A stretch of 64,000 bases of DNA from Polyangium spumosum (GTDB taxonomy: Bacteria > Myxococcota_A > Polyangia > Polyangiales > Polyangiaceae), in the NCBI RefSeq assembly GCF_009649845.1, contig NZ_WJIE01000003.1, positions 682,001 through 746,000 of the forward strand. The letters run 5' to 3'. Position numbers and translations under genes: made by a program. The notes beneath the pieces were generated by a model. It ran no database searches. It had not been told where the DNA came from and saw only the letters and a program-made list of their open reading frames with translations. Of the stretch, positions 16,104 to 24,024 are shown piece after piece (within the stretch, counting starts at the first letter, position 1; each line of letters starts with the position of its first letter).

Positions 16104-16178
16104 GGTCGAGGAGGTCGACGACCGGGTCGAGACCTTCGAGCGACCGGGTCGAGGGGGTCGAGCGACCGGGTCGAGGAG
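16104..16178. repeat. Right GGTCGA-rich array, including the right 49-bp direct repeat (16108-16156)
   Basis: It contains the palindrome GGTCGACGACC and three CGACCGGGTCGAG-type units. Positions 16108-16156 repeat 10925-10973 at 48/49 identity. It ends 4 nt before the stop codon of the RloB-like gene, so it may also serve as that operon's 3' structure. Confidence 0.85.
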
Positions 16179-16182
16179 ATCC

Positions 16183-16824
16183 TCAGCGAGCGCCGCCTGC
16201 GCGGATCGACTCGGTCAGCGCGGGAACCCCGGTGCTCGGGTTCCTGCCGGGGCTCCCGTGCCGCGCCGCCTCTTCCGCGAGCTCTCGCGCCCTTCGCAGG
16301 GCGTCTTCGTAGCCTGCGTGGATCCGATCGAAGCTCTTGCCGTCGAGGACCTTGTCGTAGTCGGGCAGGTGTTGCCGCATCATCGACTGCGCCTTGTGCC
16401 GGTGGATGTGCGCCCGCTGGTCCTGGAAGTGCAGGAGCAACCACAACTCGAAGCAGGGGTTCGACACGGCCATCCGGATCGAGCTCTCGGTGGCGGCCTT
16501 CTGCGCGGCTTCGAGGTTCGGATGCTCGTCGACGTCGATGACGGCCCAGACCTCGTTCCAGAGGAGGTTCTCGTCCTTCTCCTCCTTCGCTCGCTGCGCG
16601 GCGATGTCGCGTTCGCGCTTGGCGATCTCGACGACGGTCACGGGGACGCCCGTCTCTCGGGCGACTTCGACGTGCACCAGAGGGTTCTTCACCTTCTGCC
16701 TGAACGCGCTGAAGTAGTGGCGCTCCGTCGCCTTTCCCTCGGCGACGATGAGGATCCGGTGCTTGGGCTCGCGCTTCGGCTTGTGCCGACGGATGTCGGC
16801 GTCGCGGCGTCCTCGGGAGACCAC
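16183..16824 (-). CDS. RloB-family protein (TOPRIM-like nuclease), putative anti-phage effector
   Basis: 213 aa from a GTG two bases after the ATPase stop overlap region. Family motifs are clear: RILIVAEGKATERHYFSAF (E29), VWAVIDVDEH (D97, D99) and SNPCFELWLLLHF (121-133), which I recognise from RloB/AbiLii-type proteins. E29 with D97/D99 would be the metal-binding residues of a TOPRIM fold. It is coupled to the AAA gene upstream, the arrangement of RloA-RloB and AbiLi-AbiLii, and analogous to AriA-AriB of PARIS. Nuclease activity and toxicity are inference from those systems. The 3' end abuts the right repeat array. Confidence 0.85.
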   Translation of the reverse strand: MVSRGRRDADIRRHKPKREPKHRILIVAEGKATERHYFSAFRQKVKNPLVHVEVARETGVPVTVVEIAKRERDIAAQRAKEEKDENLLWNEVWAVIDVDEHPNLEAAQKAATESSIRMAVSNPCFELWLLLHFQDQRAHIHRHKAQSMMRQHLPDYDKVLDGKSFDRIHAGYEDALRRARELAEEAARHGSPGRNPSTGVPALTESIRAGGAR

Positions 16825-16825
16825 G

Positions 16826-18073
16826 TCAATCCCCCTTCGCGAGGAGGTCCCCGAGGAACGGGATGGCGCCGTAGCGACCCTGGAGGTATCCCCGCTCGAT
16901 GTTCTCCTGCTGCTTGGGATGGAAGTCCGTGAGCGGGTAGAGGTGCGTCGCGCCGGCCTGGTCCTTCTCGGTGAACCAGATCTGATCACGCCGCAGAGGT
17001 GGCTCGCCGAGGGTGTTGCCGAGCAGGTTGGTGTCGTGCGTGGTGAACACGAGCTGCGCGCCGTGGGGGTTGTGCTTCGGATCGTTGAAGAGGCGCAGGA
17101 GCTCGAGCGCGAGCTTCGGGTGCAGGCTGGCTTCGAGCTCGTCGATGCAGAGGAGACCGCCGCCCGCGAGCACATCGAGGAGCGGAACTGCGATGTTGAG
17201 GAGCGCGACGGTGCCGGCGGATTGCGCAGACAGAGGTAACCAGACCTCTCGTGCGGGGTCTTCCGCACGATGCATGAACAACAACTTCTGCTTCTCGATT
17301 TTGATATCCTTGATGCCAATGTCCGCAGACTGGAGCAAGCGCCGGATCGATTCGCGTTGACGTTCCCGGACGTCGAGCTCGGACTCGATATCGGAGAACA
17401 AAGATAGCTGCCGCTCTGCACCGAAAATTCTGCGAAGGAGCTGCGCTCGTGCAGGAATGCTCGGCGTGGCTCCCTGATGGAACTCGAACCACATACTCCC
17501 AAACCAACCGTAGAGCGGTCGCAACAACCGGTGATTGTTTTGCGCCGCGGCAGACAAGAACAAACTATTGCCGCGGGTCAGGGAGGCGATGACTTCATTG
17601 TTTTCGTCGGCCAGTTGGTCACCAAACTCGAACGTTTCCCCCTTTCGCTCGAAAGCGACCCGGGCCTCGCCATCGAGAAACGTGTACAACCACTCCTCCT
17701 CGATGGCGGCGGAGTCCAGGACGAAGCCATATCGGTGCCTCTTGCCATCCAGCAGGAAGTCGACCTCGAACAATGATGACTCGGTCGCCTTGTCGGAAAG
17801 CGCAAAGGGCTCCTGGGGCGTACCACCCTCCGGCTCCCAGAGGCGCTGCGATGTGATCACCACCTCGCGCATGAAACCCATCGCGCCAACGACGTTGGTT
17901 TTCCCCGAAGCATTCGCCCCATAAAGCGCCACCGCGGGGAGGAGCGCTTCCTCGAACCCCGGGACCCGGATCAGCCGCGGGTCCGCCGGATCGAGCGTGC
18001 TGTCCGCGACGAGCGAGAGCGTCTGCTCGTCCCGCAGCGACCGGTGGTTCTCCACGCGGAACTGGATCAACAT
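16826..18073 (-). CDS. ABC-type AAA ATPase (RloA/AbiLi-like), partner of the RloB protein
   Basis: 415 aa from the ATG preceded by GGAGGCGCC. The N-terminal MLIQFRVENHRSLRDEQTLS is the typical opening of this ATPase family. Walker A GANASGKTN (52-60), an ABC-like signature LSAQSAGT (281-288), Walker B LLCIDELEASLHP (307-319, catalytic E312) and switch histidine H346 in TTHDTNLL are present. A helical insert fills about 200-265. In related systems such an ATPase senses infection and restrains a nuclease partner. The stop codon is within 2 nt of the RloB start. Confidence 0.88.
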   Translation of the reverse strand: MLIQFRVENHRSLRDEQTLSLVADSTLDPADPRLIRVPGFEEALLPAVALYGANASGKTNVVGAMGFMREVVITSQRLWEPEGGTPQEPFALSDKATESSLFEVDFLLDGKRHRYGFVLDSAAIEEEWLYTFLDGEARVAFERKGETFEFGDQLADENNEVIASLTRGNSLFLSAAAQNNHRLLRPLYGWFGSMWFEFHQGATPSIPARAQLLRRIFGAERQLSLFSDIESELDVRERQRESIRRLLQSADIGIKDIKIEKQKLLFMHRAEDPAREVWLPLSAQSAGTVALLNIAVPLLDVLAGGGLLCIDELEASLHPKLALELLRLFNDPKHNPHGAQLVFTTHDTNLLGNTLGEPPLRRDQIWFTEKDQAGATHLYPLTDFHPKQQENIERGYLQGRYGAIPFLGDLLAKGD

Positions 18074-18179
18074 GGCGCCTCCGGCGGTCTTAACCCCTTC
18101 GCCCACGAAGGCGCAAGCGACATCCAGGCCAGGTTCACGCTACCCGGCAGGTCGCCGCCCAGGACGCTCCCTCCCTCGC

Positions 18180-19130
18180 TCAGCGCACCTTCGCCGCCCC
18201 GAGCGCCGCCACGATCTGCGCGCTCACGGTATCGACGCGCTCGGGCCTCGTGAGGGCATCCGCCGACACGCGCAGGCGCGCGACCTTCACCTCGCCACGC
18301 GAAACCAGGGCCTTCTCCGGGCCCGGGACCATCTCCACGAGCACGACGCCCGACGAGCCGACCGCCACGAGCCACGTCCTGCCATCGGGCCGCGCGACGG
18401 GCACGAGCGCCACGCCCTTCGCCGCAAGCGAACGCGAGAGCTCGGCCTCCGGCTGCAGGAGCGGCGCCGCGGGCCCGTCGAGGCGCAAGCCGAAATGCAC
18501 GGCCGACGCAGGCTCGTCCGCCGTCGCGGCGGCGTCCCGCACGGCCGAGGCGAGGGCCTCGGCGAGCGGCGGATCCCGCTCGATACGCGCGAAATCCGCC
18601 GGGTCGAGGCGGACCAAAAAGCGGCGCATCGAGCGCGCCGCGGCCTGCACGAACGATTGCTCGATCGACGCCCGGCGCAGGACGCCCTCCGCGTCGTGGT
18701 GCTTGCGGGCCTCGCAGAGCTCCGCCGCGCCGCCGAGCACCGCCTCGGGCGGAGGAGGCGGCTCCGCGCGGGGTGGGGCGTCCCTGTAGCCCCCCGCCTG
18801 CCGATGAAACCCCGCGCCCGCAGGCGGGAGCGCGAGCACGAGCGAGAGGCTCTCGAGCTCGGTCTCGGGGCTACGCGCGGCCGCGGCGAACGCGTCGCGG
18901 ATCCTGGCGAGGCGGCCCGGGTGCGTGGTGAGCAGGACGTGATCCTTCGCCGCGACGACGAGCACCACGCGATACGCGCGCACCTCGCGCGCGCCCATCG
19001 ACCAGCGATCGGCCTCGCCCACGAGCTCGGCCACGCTGCGCGCGACGAGCGCCGCGAGCTCGGCCTCGCCCGAGGCCTCGAGCAGGCCCTTCGCGCCCTC
19101 GGCGAGCGCGCTGCCCTCGGGCACGAGCAC
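18180..19130 (-). CDS. Hypothetical protein downstream of slipin (316 aa)
   Basis: It starts at a GTG one nucleotide after the slipin stop, so it is almost certainly co-translated. The sequence is soluble, Ala/Glu-rich, with helix AYRVVLVVAAKDHVLL, a Pro-rich linker around 110-130, and a C-terminal beta-rich part (WLVAVGSSGVVLVEMVPGPE). No family is recognised. Position suggests a function tied to the membrane-associated SPFH protein. Confidence 0.75.
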   Translation of the reverse strand: MLVPEGSALAEGAKGLLEASGEAELAALVARSVAELVGEADRWSMGAREVRAYRVVLVVAAKDHVLLTTHPGRLARIRDAFAAAARSPETELESLSLVLALPPAGAGFHRQAGGYRDAPPRAEPPPPPEAVLGGAAELCEARKHHDAEGVLRRASIEQSFVQAAARSMRRFLVRLDPADFARIERDPPLAEALASAVRDAAATADEPASAVHFGLRLDGPAAPLLQPEAELSRSLAAKGVALVPVARPDGRTWLVAVGSSGVVLVEMVPGPEKALVSRGEVKVARLRVSADALTRPERVDTVSAQIVAALGAAKVR

Positions 19131-19131
19131 G

Positions 19132-20031
19132 TTACATCTTCCGGCCCGAGGCCAGGAACTTGCGGGCCTGCAGCTCGGCCTCGGCCTCCGCGATCGCCTC
19201 GGCCTCGTGTTGCGCCGCCGTGCGGAGCGCGCCGTCGCCGGGGTTGTCCACGCGCATGCGTTGCCCCTGCTCGGCCGTCGCCGCCTCGGCCATCGCCGCC
19301 GCCGTGTGCCGGACGTCGTCGTAGGGCTTGGCGAGGTCGAAGATGACCTTCGTGTTGCCCTGGCTCAGGTTCGCCAGGGCCTCGAAGCGCCGCAGCTCCA
19401 TCGCGCCCGGCGCCTTCGAGAGGATCGAGGCCGCCTCGGCGAAGTTCTTCGCGCTCTCCACGTCGGCCTCGCTCTTGATGACCACGTACTTGCGATCCCG
19501 CTCGGCGATCGCGACCTTCGCGAGGACCTCCTGCATCTGCGGCGGGAGCTGCACGTCCTGAAGGCCGATGAGCTCGACGTGCAGGCCCCACTGCGAGACC
19601 GTCGATTCGACCTGCACGCGCACCTTGGCGGCGACCTCCTCGCGGTGCGCGAGCAGCTCGTCGAGGCGCGTCTCGCCGACGACGTCGCGCAGGACGACCT
19701 TCGCCCGATCCTTCACCGCCGCCTCGTAGTTCTCGACGGCGAGCGTGGCCTTCTCCGGGTCGACGACCTTGTAATAAAGGACCGTGTCGACCATCGTCGT
19801 CACGTTGTCGCGCGTGATGACCATCTGCCGCAAGAGATCGCGGTTCTTCGTGCGCGTGTCGATCTTGCGCAGGCTCTGGAAGCCCGGCAGGAAAAGCGTG
19901 AGCCCCGGCTGCACCCGGCCCGAGAACTTGCCGAGCGTGAAGCGCAGCGCGATCTCCCACTGGTTGATCTGCCGGAGACCCGCGAGGAGATACACGAGGA
20001 GGAGAAACCCGAGCACGAAGAGGAGCGGCAT
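19132..20031 (-). CDS. SPFH/band-7 (slipin-type) membrane protein
   Basis: 299 aa. An N-terminal membrane anchor PLLFVLGFLLLVYLLAGLRQ is followed by the band-7 domain (REINQWE-like start INQWEIALRFTLGKFSGRV, VITRDNVTTMVDTVLYYKV, LRDVVGETRLDELLAHREE). A helical C-terminal region with RKYVVIKSEADVESAKN and AEAIAEAEAELQARKFL ends it. Slipins scaffold membrane microdomains. It lies 41 bp after purM and directly before the 316-aa gene. The start ATG was chosen at the anchor; longer upstream frame is purM shadow. Confidence 0.9.
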   Translation of the reverse strand: MPLLFVLGFLLLVYLLAGLRQINQWEIALRFTLGKFSGRVQPGLTLFLPGFQSLRKIDTRTKNRDLLRQMVITRDNVTTMVDTVLYYKVVDPEKATLAVENYEAAVKDRAKVVLRDVVGETRLDELLAHREEVAAKVRVQVESTVSQWGLHVELIGLQDVQLPPQMQEVLAKVAIAERDRKYVVIKSEADVESAKNFAEAASILSKAPGAMELRRFEALANLSQGNTKVIFDLAKPYDDVRHTAAAMAEAATAEQGQRMRVDNPGDGALRTAAQHEAEAIAEAEAELQARKFLASGRKM

Positions 20032-20072
20032 GGCCCAGGCAATGTAACCGGCGATCGCGGCGCGACCACGGG

Positions 20073-21125
20073 CTATCGGTCGAATCGGACCCGATCTTCG
20101 AACGCGACGTCGGCCCCGACCGAGGTGACCTCGCCGAGCCGGAAGGCCTCTTCGCCGGCGCCACGCAGCGCAGCGAGCGCGGCAGCCTCGGCCTCGGGCG
20201 CGACCACCACGACGAGCCCCACGCCGAGGTTGAACGTGCGCCGCATCTCGGCCTCCTCGACCGGCCCTCGCTCGGCGATCACCCGGAAGATCGCAGGCCT
20301 TTCGTACGCGGACAGATCGAGCCACGCGCCGAGCCCCTCCGGCAGGACACGCGGCAGGTTGCCCGGCAAGCCCCCGCCCGTGATGTGCGAGAGGCCGCGC
20401 ACGGCCTCGCCCGCGGCCGCGAGCAGCTCCCGCACGGCGCGGGCATAGATCCGCGTCGGCACGAGCAGCGCCTCGGCCGCGCTCTTGCCGAGCCCGGGGA
20501 CCTCGTCGTGGACCCCGAGCCCCATGCGCTCGAAGAGCACCTTGCGCGCCAGCGAATACCCGTTCGAGTGCAGGCCGCTCGACGCGACGCCGAGCACGAC
20601 GTCGCCCGCGCGCGCCTTCGTCCCGTCGAGCATCTTCGCGCGCTCGACGACGCCCACCGCGAAGCCGGCGAGGTCGTACTCGCCCGGCGCGTACATGCCC
20701 GGCAACTCCGCCGTCTCGCCGCCGAGCAGCGCGCAGCCGGCGAGCTTGCAGCCCTCGGCGATGCCTCGCACGACGGCCTCGCCGACGTCGACGTCGAGCG
20801 TGCCGGTCGCGAAGTAGTCCAGGAAAAACAGGGGGCGCGCGCCGACGGTGATCACGTCGTTCACGCACATGGCGACGAGGTCCTGGCCCACGGTGTCGTG
20901 CACGTTCGCGGCGAACGCGACCTTGAGCTTCGTGCCGACGCCGTCCGTCCCGCTGACGAGGATCGGGTCGACGAGCCCGCTCGGCAGGGCGCAGAGGCCC
21001 GCGAAGCCGCCGACGTCGGCGACGACCTCGGGGATACGCGTCGGCCGCGCGAGCTTCTTGATGCGCTCGACGAGCGCGTCGCCTCGGTCGATGTCCACGC
21101 CTGCCTGGCTGTACGTGATGGCCAT
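20073..21125 (-). CDS. purM: Phosphoribosylformylglycinamidine cyclo-ligase
   Basis: 350 aa, the normal length. It closes the imidazole ring to make AIR in purine synthesis. The N-terminus MAITYSQAGVDIDRGDALVE, SGTDGVGTKLKVAF, MCVNDVITVGARPLFFLDY, LLGGETAELPGMY and SSGLHSNGYSLARK are diagnostic. It is the first gene of a minus-strand group with the slipin. It diverges from the Nudix gene across 51 bp that must hold both promoters. Confidence 0.97.
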   Translation of the reverse strand: MAITYSQAGVDIDRGDALVERIKKLARPTRIPEVVADVGGFAGLCALPSGLVDPILVSGTDGVGTKLKVAFAANVHDTVGQDLVAMCVNDVITVGARPLFFLDYFATGTLDVDVGEAVVRGIAEGCKLAGCALLGGETAELPGMYAPGEYDLAGFAVGVVERAKMLDGTKARAGDVVLGVASSGLHSNGYSLARKVLFERMGLGVHDEVPGLGKSAAEALLVPTRIYARAVRELLAAAGEAVRGLSHITGGGLPGNLPRVLPEGLGAWLDLSAYERPAIFRVIAERGPVEEAEMRRTFNLGVGLVVVVAPEAEAAALAALRGAGEEAFRLGEVTSVGADVAFEDRVRFDR

Positions 21126-21176
21126 GGCGCCCGGAATGTCACAGCTCGTGCCAAGGTGCTAGGGTCTGTCGCCGCC

Positions 21177-21602
21177 ATGACCGACGCTTCGCCACGTCCG
21201 CCCGTCCTCGTCGCCGCCGCCGTCCTCGTCGAAGAGGGGCGCGTCCTGCTCACCCAGCGCAAGCGCGGCACGCACCTCGCGGGCGCCTGGGAGTTCCCCG
21301 GCGGCAAGGTCGAGCCCGGCGAAGACCCGCGCGCGGCCCTCGTGCGCGAGCTCGTCGAGGAGATCGGCGTGGAGGTCTCGGTGGGCGACCCCGTCGAGGT
21401 GACGTTCCACAAATACCCCGAGAAATCGGTCCTCCTGCTCTTCTTTTGGGTGACGCGCCTGCCCGGCTCGCCCGATCCGCGTCCGCTCGACGTCGCCGAC
21501 GTGAAGTGGGCCGGGGCGGGCGACCTCGCTCCCGAGCTCTTCCCGCCGGCGGATGTCGCGATCCTCTCGAAGGTGCGGGCGCTGCTCTCGCCCGACACGT
21601 AA
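21177..21602 (+). CDS. mutT: Nudix hydrolase, MutT-like 8-oxo-dGTP diphosphatase
   Basis: 141 aa. A complete Nudix box spans residues 43-64 (GKVEPGED, then RELVEEIGV), with R57, E58, E61 and E62 as metal ligands. RKRGTHLAGAWEFPGGK before it is typical of MutT. It likely removes oxidised dGTP from the pool; other nucleotide substrates are possible. The amine oxidase begins 44 bp downstream on the same strand. Confidence 0.88.
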   Translation: MTDASPRPPVLVAAAVLVEEGRVLLTQRKRGTHLAGAWEFPGGKVEPGEDPRAALVRELVEEIGVEVSVGDPVEVTFHKYPEKSVLLLFFWVTRLPGSPDPRPLDVADVKWAGAGDLAPELFPPADVAILSKVRALLSPDT

Positions 21603-21646
21603 TCGGAGCACACGGGCGGCCCGAACGGCGGTATCCTGCCGCCGCG

Positions 21647-23023
21647 ATGGAAGAAAACGCGCAAGGAGCGCCGCGCGAGGTGTCGGTGGTGGTCGTCGGC
21701 GCGGGGCTCAGCGGCCTCGTGGCGGCGCGGCGGCTCGCGGCGGCGGGCGTCTCGTTCGTGGTGCTGGAGGCGCGGGATCGGGTCGGCGGCCGGACCCTGA
21801 GCCACACGACCCCGCTCGGCGATCGCGTCGAGCTCGGCGCGCAATGGATCGGACCCACGCAGGATCGAATGGCCAAGCTCGTCGCCGAGCTCGGCCTGTC
21901 GACGTTCCCGCAATGGCACGACGGCAAGAAGGTGCTCTCGCTCGGCGGCACGCTCACGACGTACCGGACCTCGATCCCGAGCCTGTCCTTGATCGGCGCC
22001 GTCGACCTCGGGATCTCGATCCAGCGCATCGAGGCGCTCGTGAAAGAGGTCCCCATCGAGGACCCGCTCGCGGCGGCGAAGGCGCTCGAATGGGACGGGA
22101 CCACGGTCGAGGCGTGGAAACGCAAGAACGTGAAGACCCGCGGCGCCAAGGCAATGCTCGACACCGCGGTGCGGGCGGTCTTCGCGGCGGAGCCGTCCGA
22201 GCTCTCCCTCTTGTTTTTCCTGTATTACCTGCGTCAAGGCGGCGGCCTGATGCGGTGCGCGGAGATCGTGAACGGCGCGCAGGAGACGCGCCTCGCCGAG
22301 GGTTTCCAGGAGGTCTCGAAGCGGCTCGCGGCAGGCCTCGGCGAAGAGCGCGTCGTTCTGGGCGCGCCCGTGCGGCGTATCGCCGAGGACGCGTCGGGCG
22401 TGACCGTGACCTCGGACGCAGGCGCGTGGCGGTGCAAGCGGGTGATCGTGGCGGTGCCGCCGGCGCTCGCCGGCCGGATCGATTACGAGCCGGGCCTGCC
22501 GGCGATCCGGGATCAGCTCACGCAGCGGGCGCCGATGGGCAGCGTGATCAAATGCGTCGCGACGTACGAGGCGCCGTTCTGGCGGCAAGCGGGGTATTCG
22601 GGAGAGGCGCTCTCCGATGTCGGCGCGGTGAAGCTCGCCTTCGACGATTCTCCCGAGGACGGCTCGCGCGGCGCGCTCGTCGGGTTCTTCATGGGCAAGG
22701 ACGCGCGCGCCATGAGCGGAAAAACCCCCGAGGAGCGGAAGAAGGCCGCCGTCGATTCGTTCACGCGGTTCTTCGGCCCGCGCGCGTCCTCGCCGATCGA
22801 TTACGTCGATCAGGACTGGCCGGCCGAGCGCTGGTCGCGCGGCTGTTATTCCATGGTCCTCGGCCCGGGCGTGCTCTCCGCGCACGCCTCCGCGCTGCGC
22901 GCCCCCGTGGGCCGCGTGCATTGGGCCGGGACGGAGACGGCTCGGATATGGACGGGATACATGGAAGGCGCGGTCGAAGCAGGCGAGCGCGCCTCGGACG
23001 AGGTGCTCGCCGTCCTCGGTTGA
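21647..23023 (+). CDS. FAD-dependent amine oxidase (flavin monoamine oxidase family)
   Basis: 458 aa. The N-terminal VVVVGAGLSGLVAARRLAAA binds FAD, followed by the family's EARDRVGGRTLS and ELGAQWIGPTQDRM. The C-terminal GRVHWAGTETARIWTGYMEG closes the FAD site. It resembles monoamine or putrescine oxidases, so it probably oxidises a primary or polyamine with H2O2 production. The exact substrate cannot be read. It ends 2 bp from a convergent gene. Confidence 0.9.
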   Translation: MEENAQGAPREVSVVVVGAGLSGLVAARRLAAAGVSFVVLEARDRVGGRTLSHTTPLGDRVELGAQWIGPTQDRMAKLVAELGLSTFPQWHDGKKVLSLGGTLTTYRTSIPSLSLIGAVDLGISIQRIEALVKEVPIEDPLAAAKALEWDGTTVEAWKRKNVKTRGAKAMLDTAVRAVFAAEPSELSLLFFLYYLRQGGGLMRCAEIVNGAQETRLAEGFQEVSKRLAAGLGEERVVLGAPVRRIAEDASGVTVTSDAGAWRCKRVIVAVPPALAGRIDYEPGLPAIRDQLTQRAPMGSVIKCVATYEAPFWRQAGYSGEALSDVGAVKLAFDDSPEDGSRGALVGFFMGKDARAMSGKTPEERKKAAVDSFTRFFGPRASSPIDYVDQDWPAERWSRGCYSMVLGPGVLSAHASALRAPVGRVHWAGTETARIWTGYMEGAVEAGERASDEVLAVLG

Positions 23024-23025
23024 TC

Positions 23026-23667
23026 CTAGCGCCTGCGCAGCGGCTCGGGCTCGCGCGGCGCGCCGTCCGGCGCCGCCACGAAATACAGCAGCCCCCGCCG
23101 CGGATCGTGGATCCCCGCGCCCCGCTCGACGAACGGCGAGAGCGGCGAGACCACGACGAGCTTCAGCATGTACCGCGCCTCCGCCTCGAGCAGCGCGTCG
23201 TCGACCGTCTTGCGCGGGACGTCCGCGACCGCGCCGCGCAGGAGCGGCAAGGGAACGCCGGGCGCACTCCGGTACGCCCCGTAGAGCCGCCCCATGGCCG
23301 CGAGCACCATCGATATCACGTCCGGGTCGGGCGCCTTCCCGCGCGCAGCGAGCAATCGTTGCGCATGTAGGAGAATATCCCCGAGCTCGCGAATCTCCAA
23401 TTTTCGGAGGATGTCGTTGATCTCGTCGAGGGGCGTCTTCAGCCGGCGGCTCCCGGGCCCGGAGCGGGGCTCCGCGGCGAGCGCCTGGACCACACCCGCG
23501 GGCTCGGGCGGGACCGAAAAATAATCCGGCGCCACGGGCCGCATCGCGGATCGAGGGCCGTACCGCTCGGATACGGGCTGCGCCGTCTCGGCCGATGCCG
23601 CCGTCACCGTGCCCAGGCGCAACGTGCGGAGCGGCGCTCGCGTCTTCGTCCCTGCCTCGTTGTTCAT
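23026..23667 (-). CDS. Hypothetical protein (213 aa)
   Basis: It starts MNNEAGTKTRAPLRTLRLG with a purine-rich GAGAAGAAAG upstream. The N-terminal ~75 residues look disordered. The middle is helical (TPLDEINDILRKLEIRELGD, ILLHAQRLLAARGK), and the end contains YMLKLVVVSPLSPFVERGAG and GLLYFVAAPDG. No family is recognised. It is monocistronic and convergent with the amine oxidase. Confidence 0.7.
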   Translation of the reverse strand: MNNEAGTKTRAPLRTLRLGTVTAASAETAQPVSERYGPRSAMRPVAPDYFSVPPEPAGVVQALAAEPRSGPGSRRLKTPLDEINDILRKLEIRELGDILLHAQRLLAARGKAPDPDVISMVLAAMGRLYGAYRSAPGVPLPLLRGAVADVPRKTVDDALLEAEARYMLKLVVVSPLSPFVERGAGIHDPRRGLLYFVAAPDGAPREPEPLRRR

Positions 23668-23798
23668 CTTTCTTCTCGTCAAGCAATGAGCAATGGCACG
23701 ACGCCCATTTTCTTCGATGCTCGGCCCGCCAAACACGAGCGCAAAAATGACGCAAAACGTCGAGCTCTCGAAGGGCCGTCCCTGGCGGACCTCTCGCG

Positions 23799-23954
23799 CT
23801 ACGGCCCGGCCTCCACCGAAGAGGCGGCGAGGGCGCGCGACCGCTCGTCGCGCCTCCGCTTGACGTGTTCACCCGCAAGCAAGGGCAAAAGCGCGAATCC
23901 ACCCGGGGCCACGATCGCCACCACCCAGAGCACGATGCGGAGCCAGGGCGCCAT
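23799..23954 (-). CDS. Possible small membrane protein (51 aa)
   Basis: It reads MAPWLRIVLWVVAIVAPGGF then ALLPLLAGEHVKRRRDERSR and a short tail. It has a hydrophobic N-terminal segment with a Pro-Gly kink followed by a basic cytoplasmic-looking stretch, the layout of a genuine small membrane protein. It lies about 70 bp downstream of the histidine kinase on the same strand. No strong ribosome-binding site is visible. Confidence 0.5.
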   Translation of the reverse strand: MAPWLRIVLWVVAIVAPGGFALLPLLAGEHVKRRRDERSRALAASSVEAGP

Positions 23955-24024
23955 GAAAGACGACCATTACAGCTTCCGTGCCACGAGCTGTGGTGCGCTC
24001 GTGCACGACACGATGCACCCCGGC

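Larger units (their letters stand above)
10974..16107. mobile_element. Putative mobile or recombined island bounded by direct and inverted repeats
   Basis: This 5.1-kb segment lies between 49-bp direct repeats and has 14-bp imperfect inverted repeats at its ends. It contains an IS1-type DDE transposase homologue, an XRE regulator, several small unknown genes and a four-gene overlapping operon of HTH-like and sigma-70-like genes. Genes on both sides are single-function chromosomal genes. No integrase or tRNA gene was seen, so the movement mechanism, if any, is unknown. The repeats could instead be a dispersed intergenic family that happens to flank the block. Confidence 0.45.

Noticed and set aside
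10800-16178. Retron or diversity-generating element
   Set aside because: No reverse transcriptase motif (xxDD) was found in any gene of the region.
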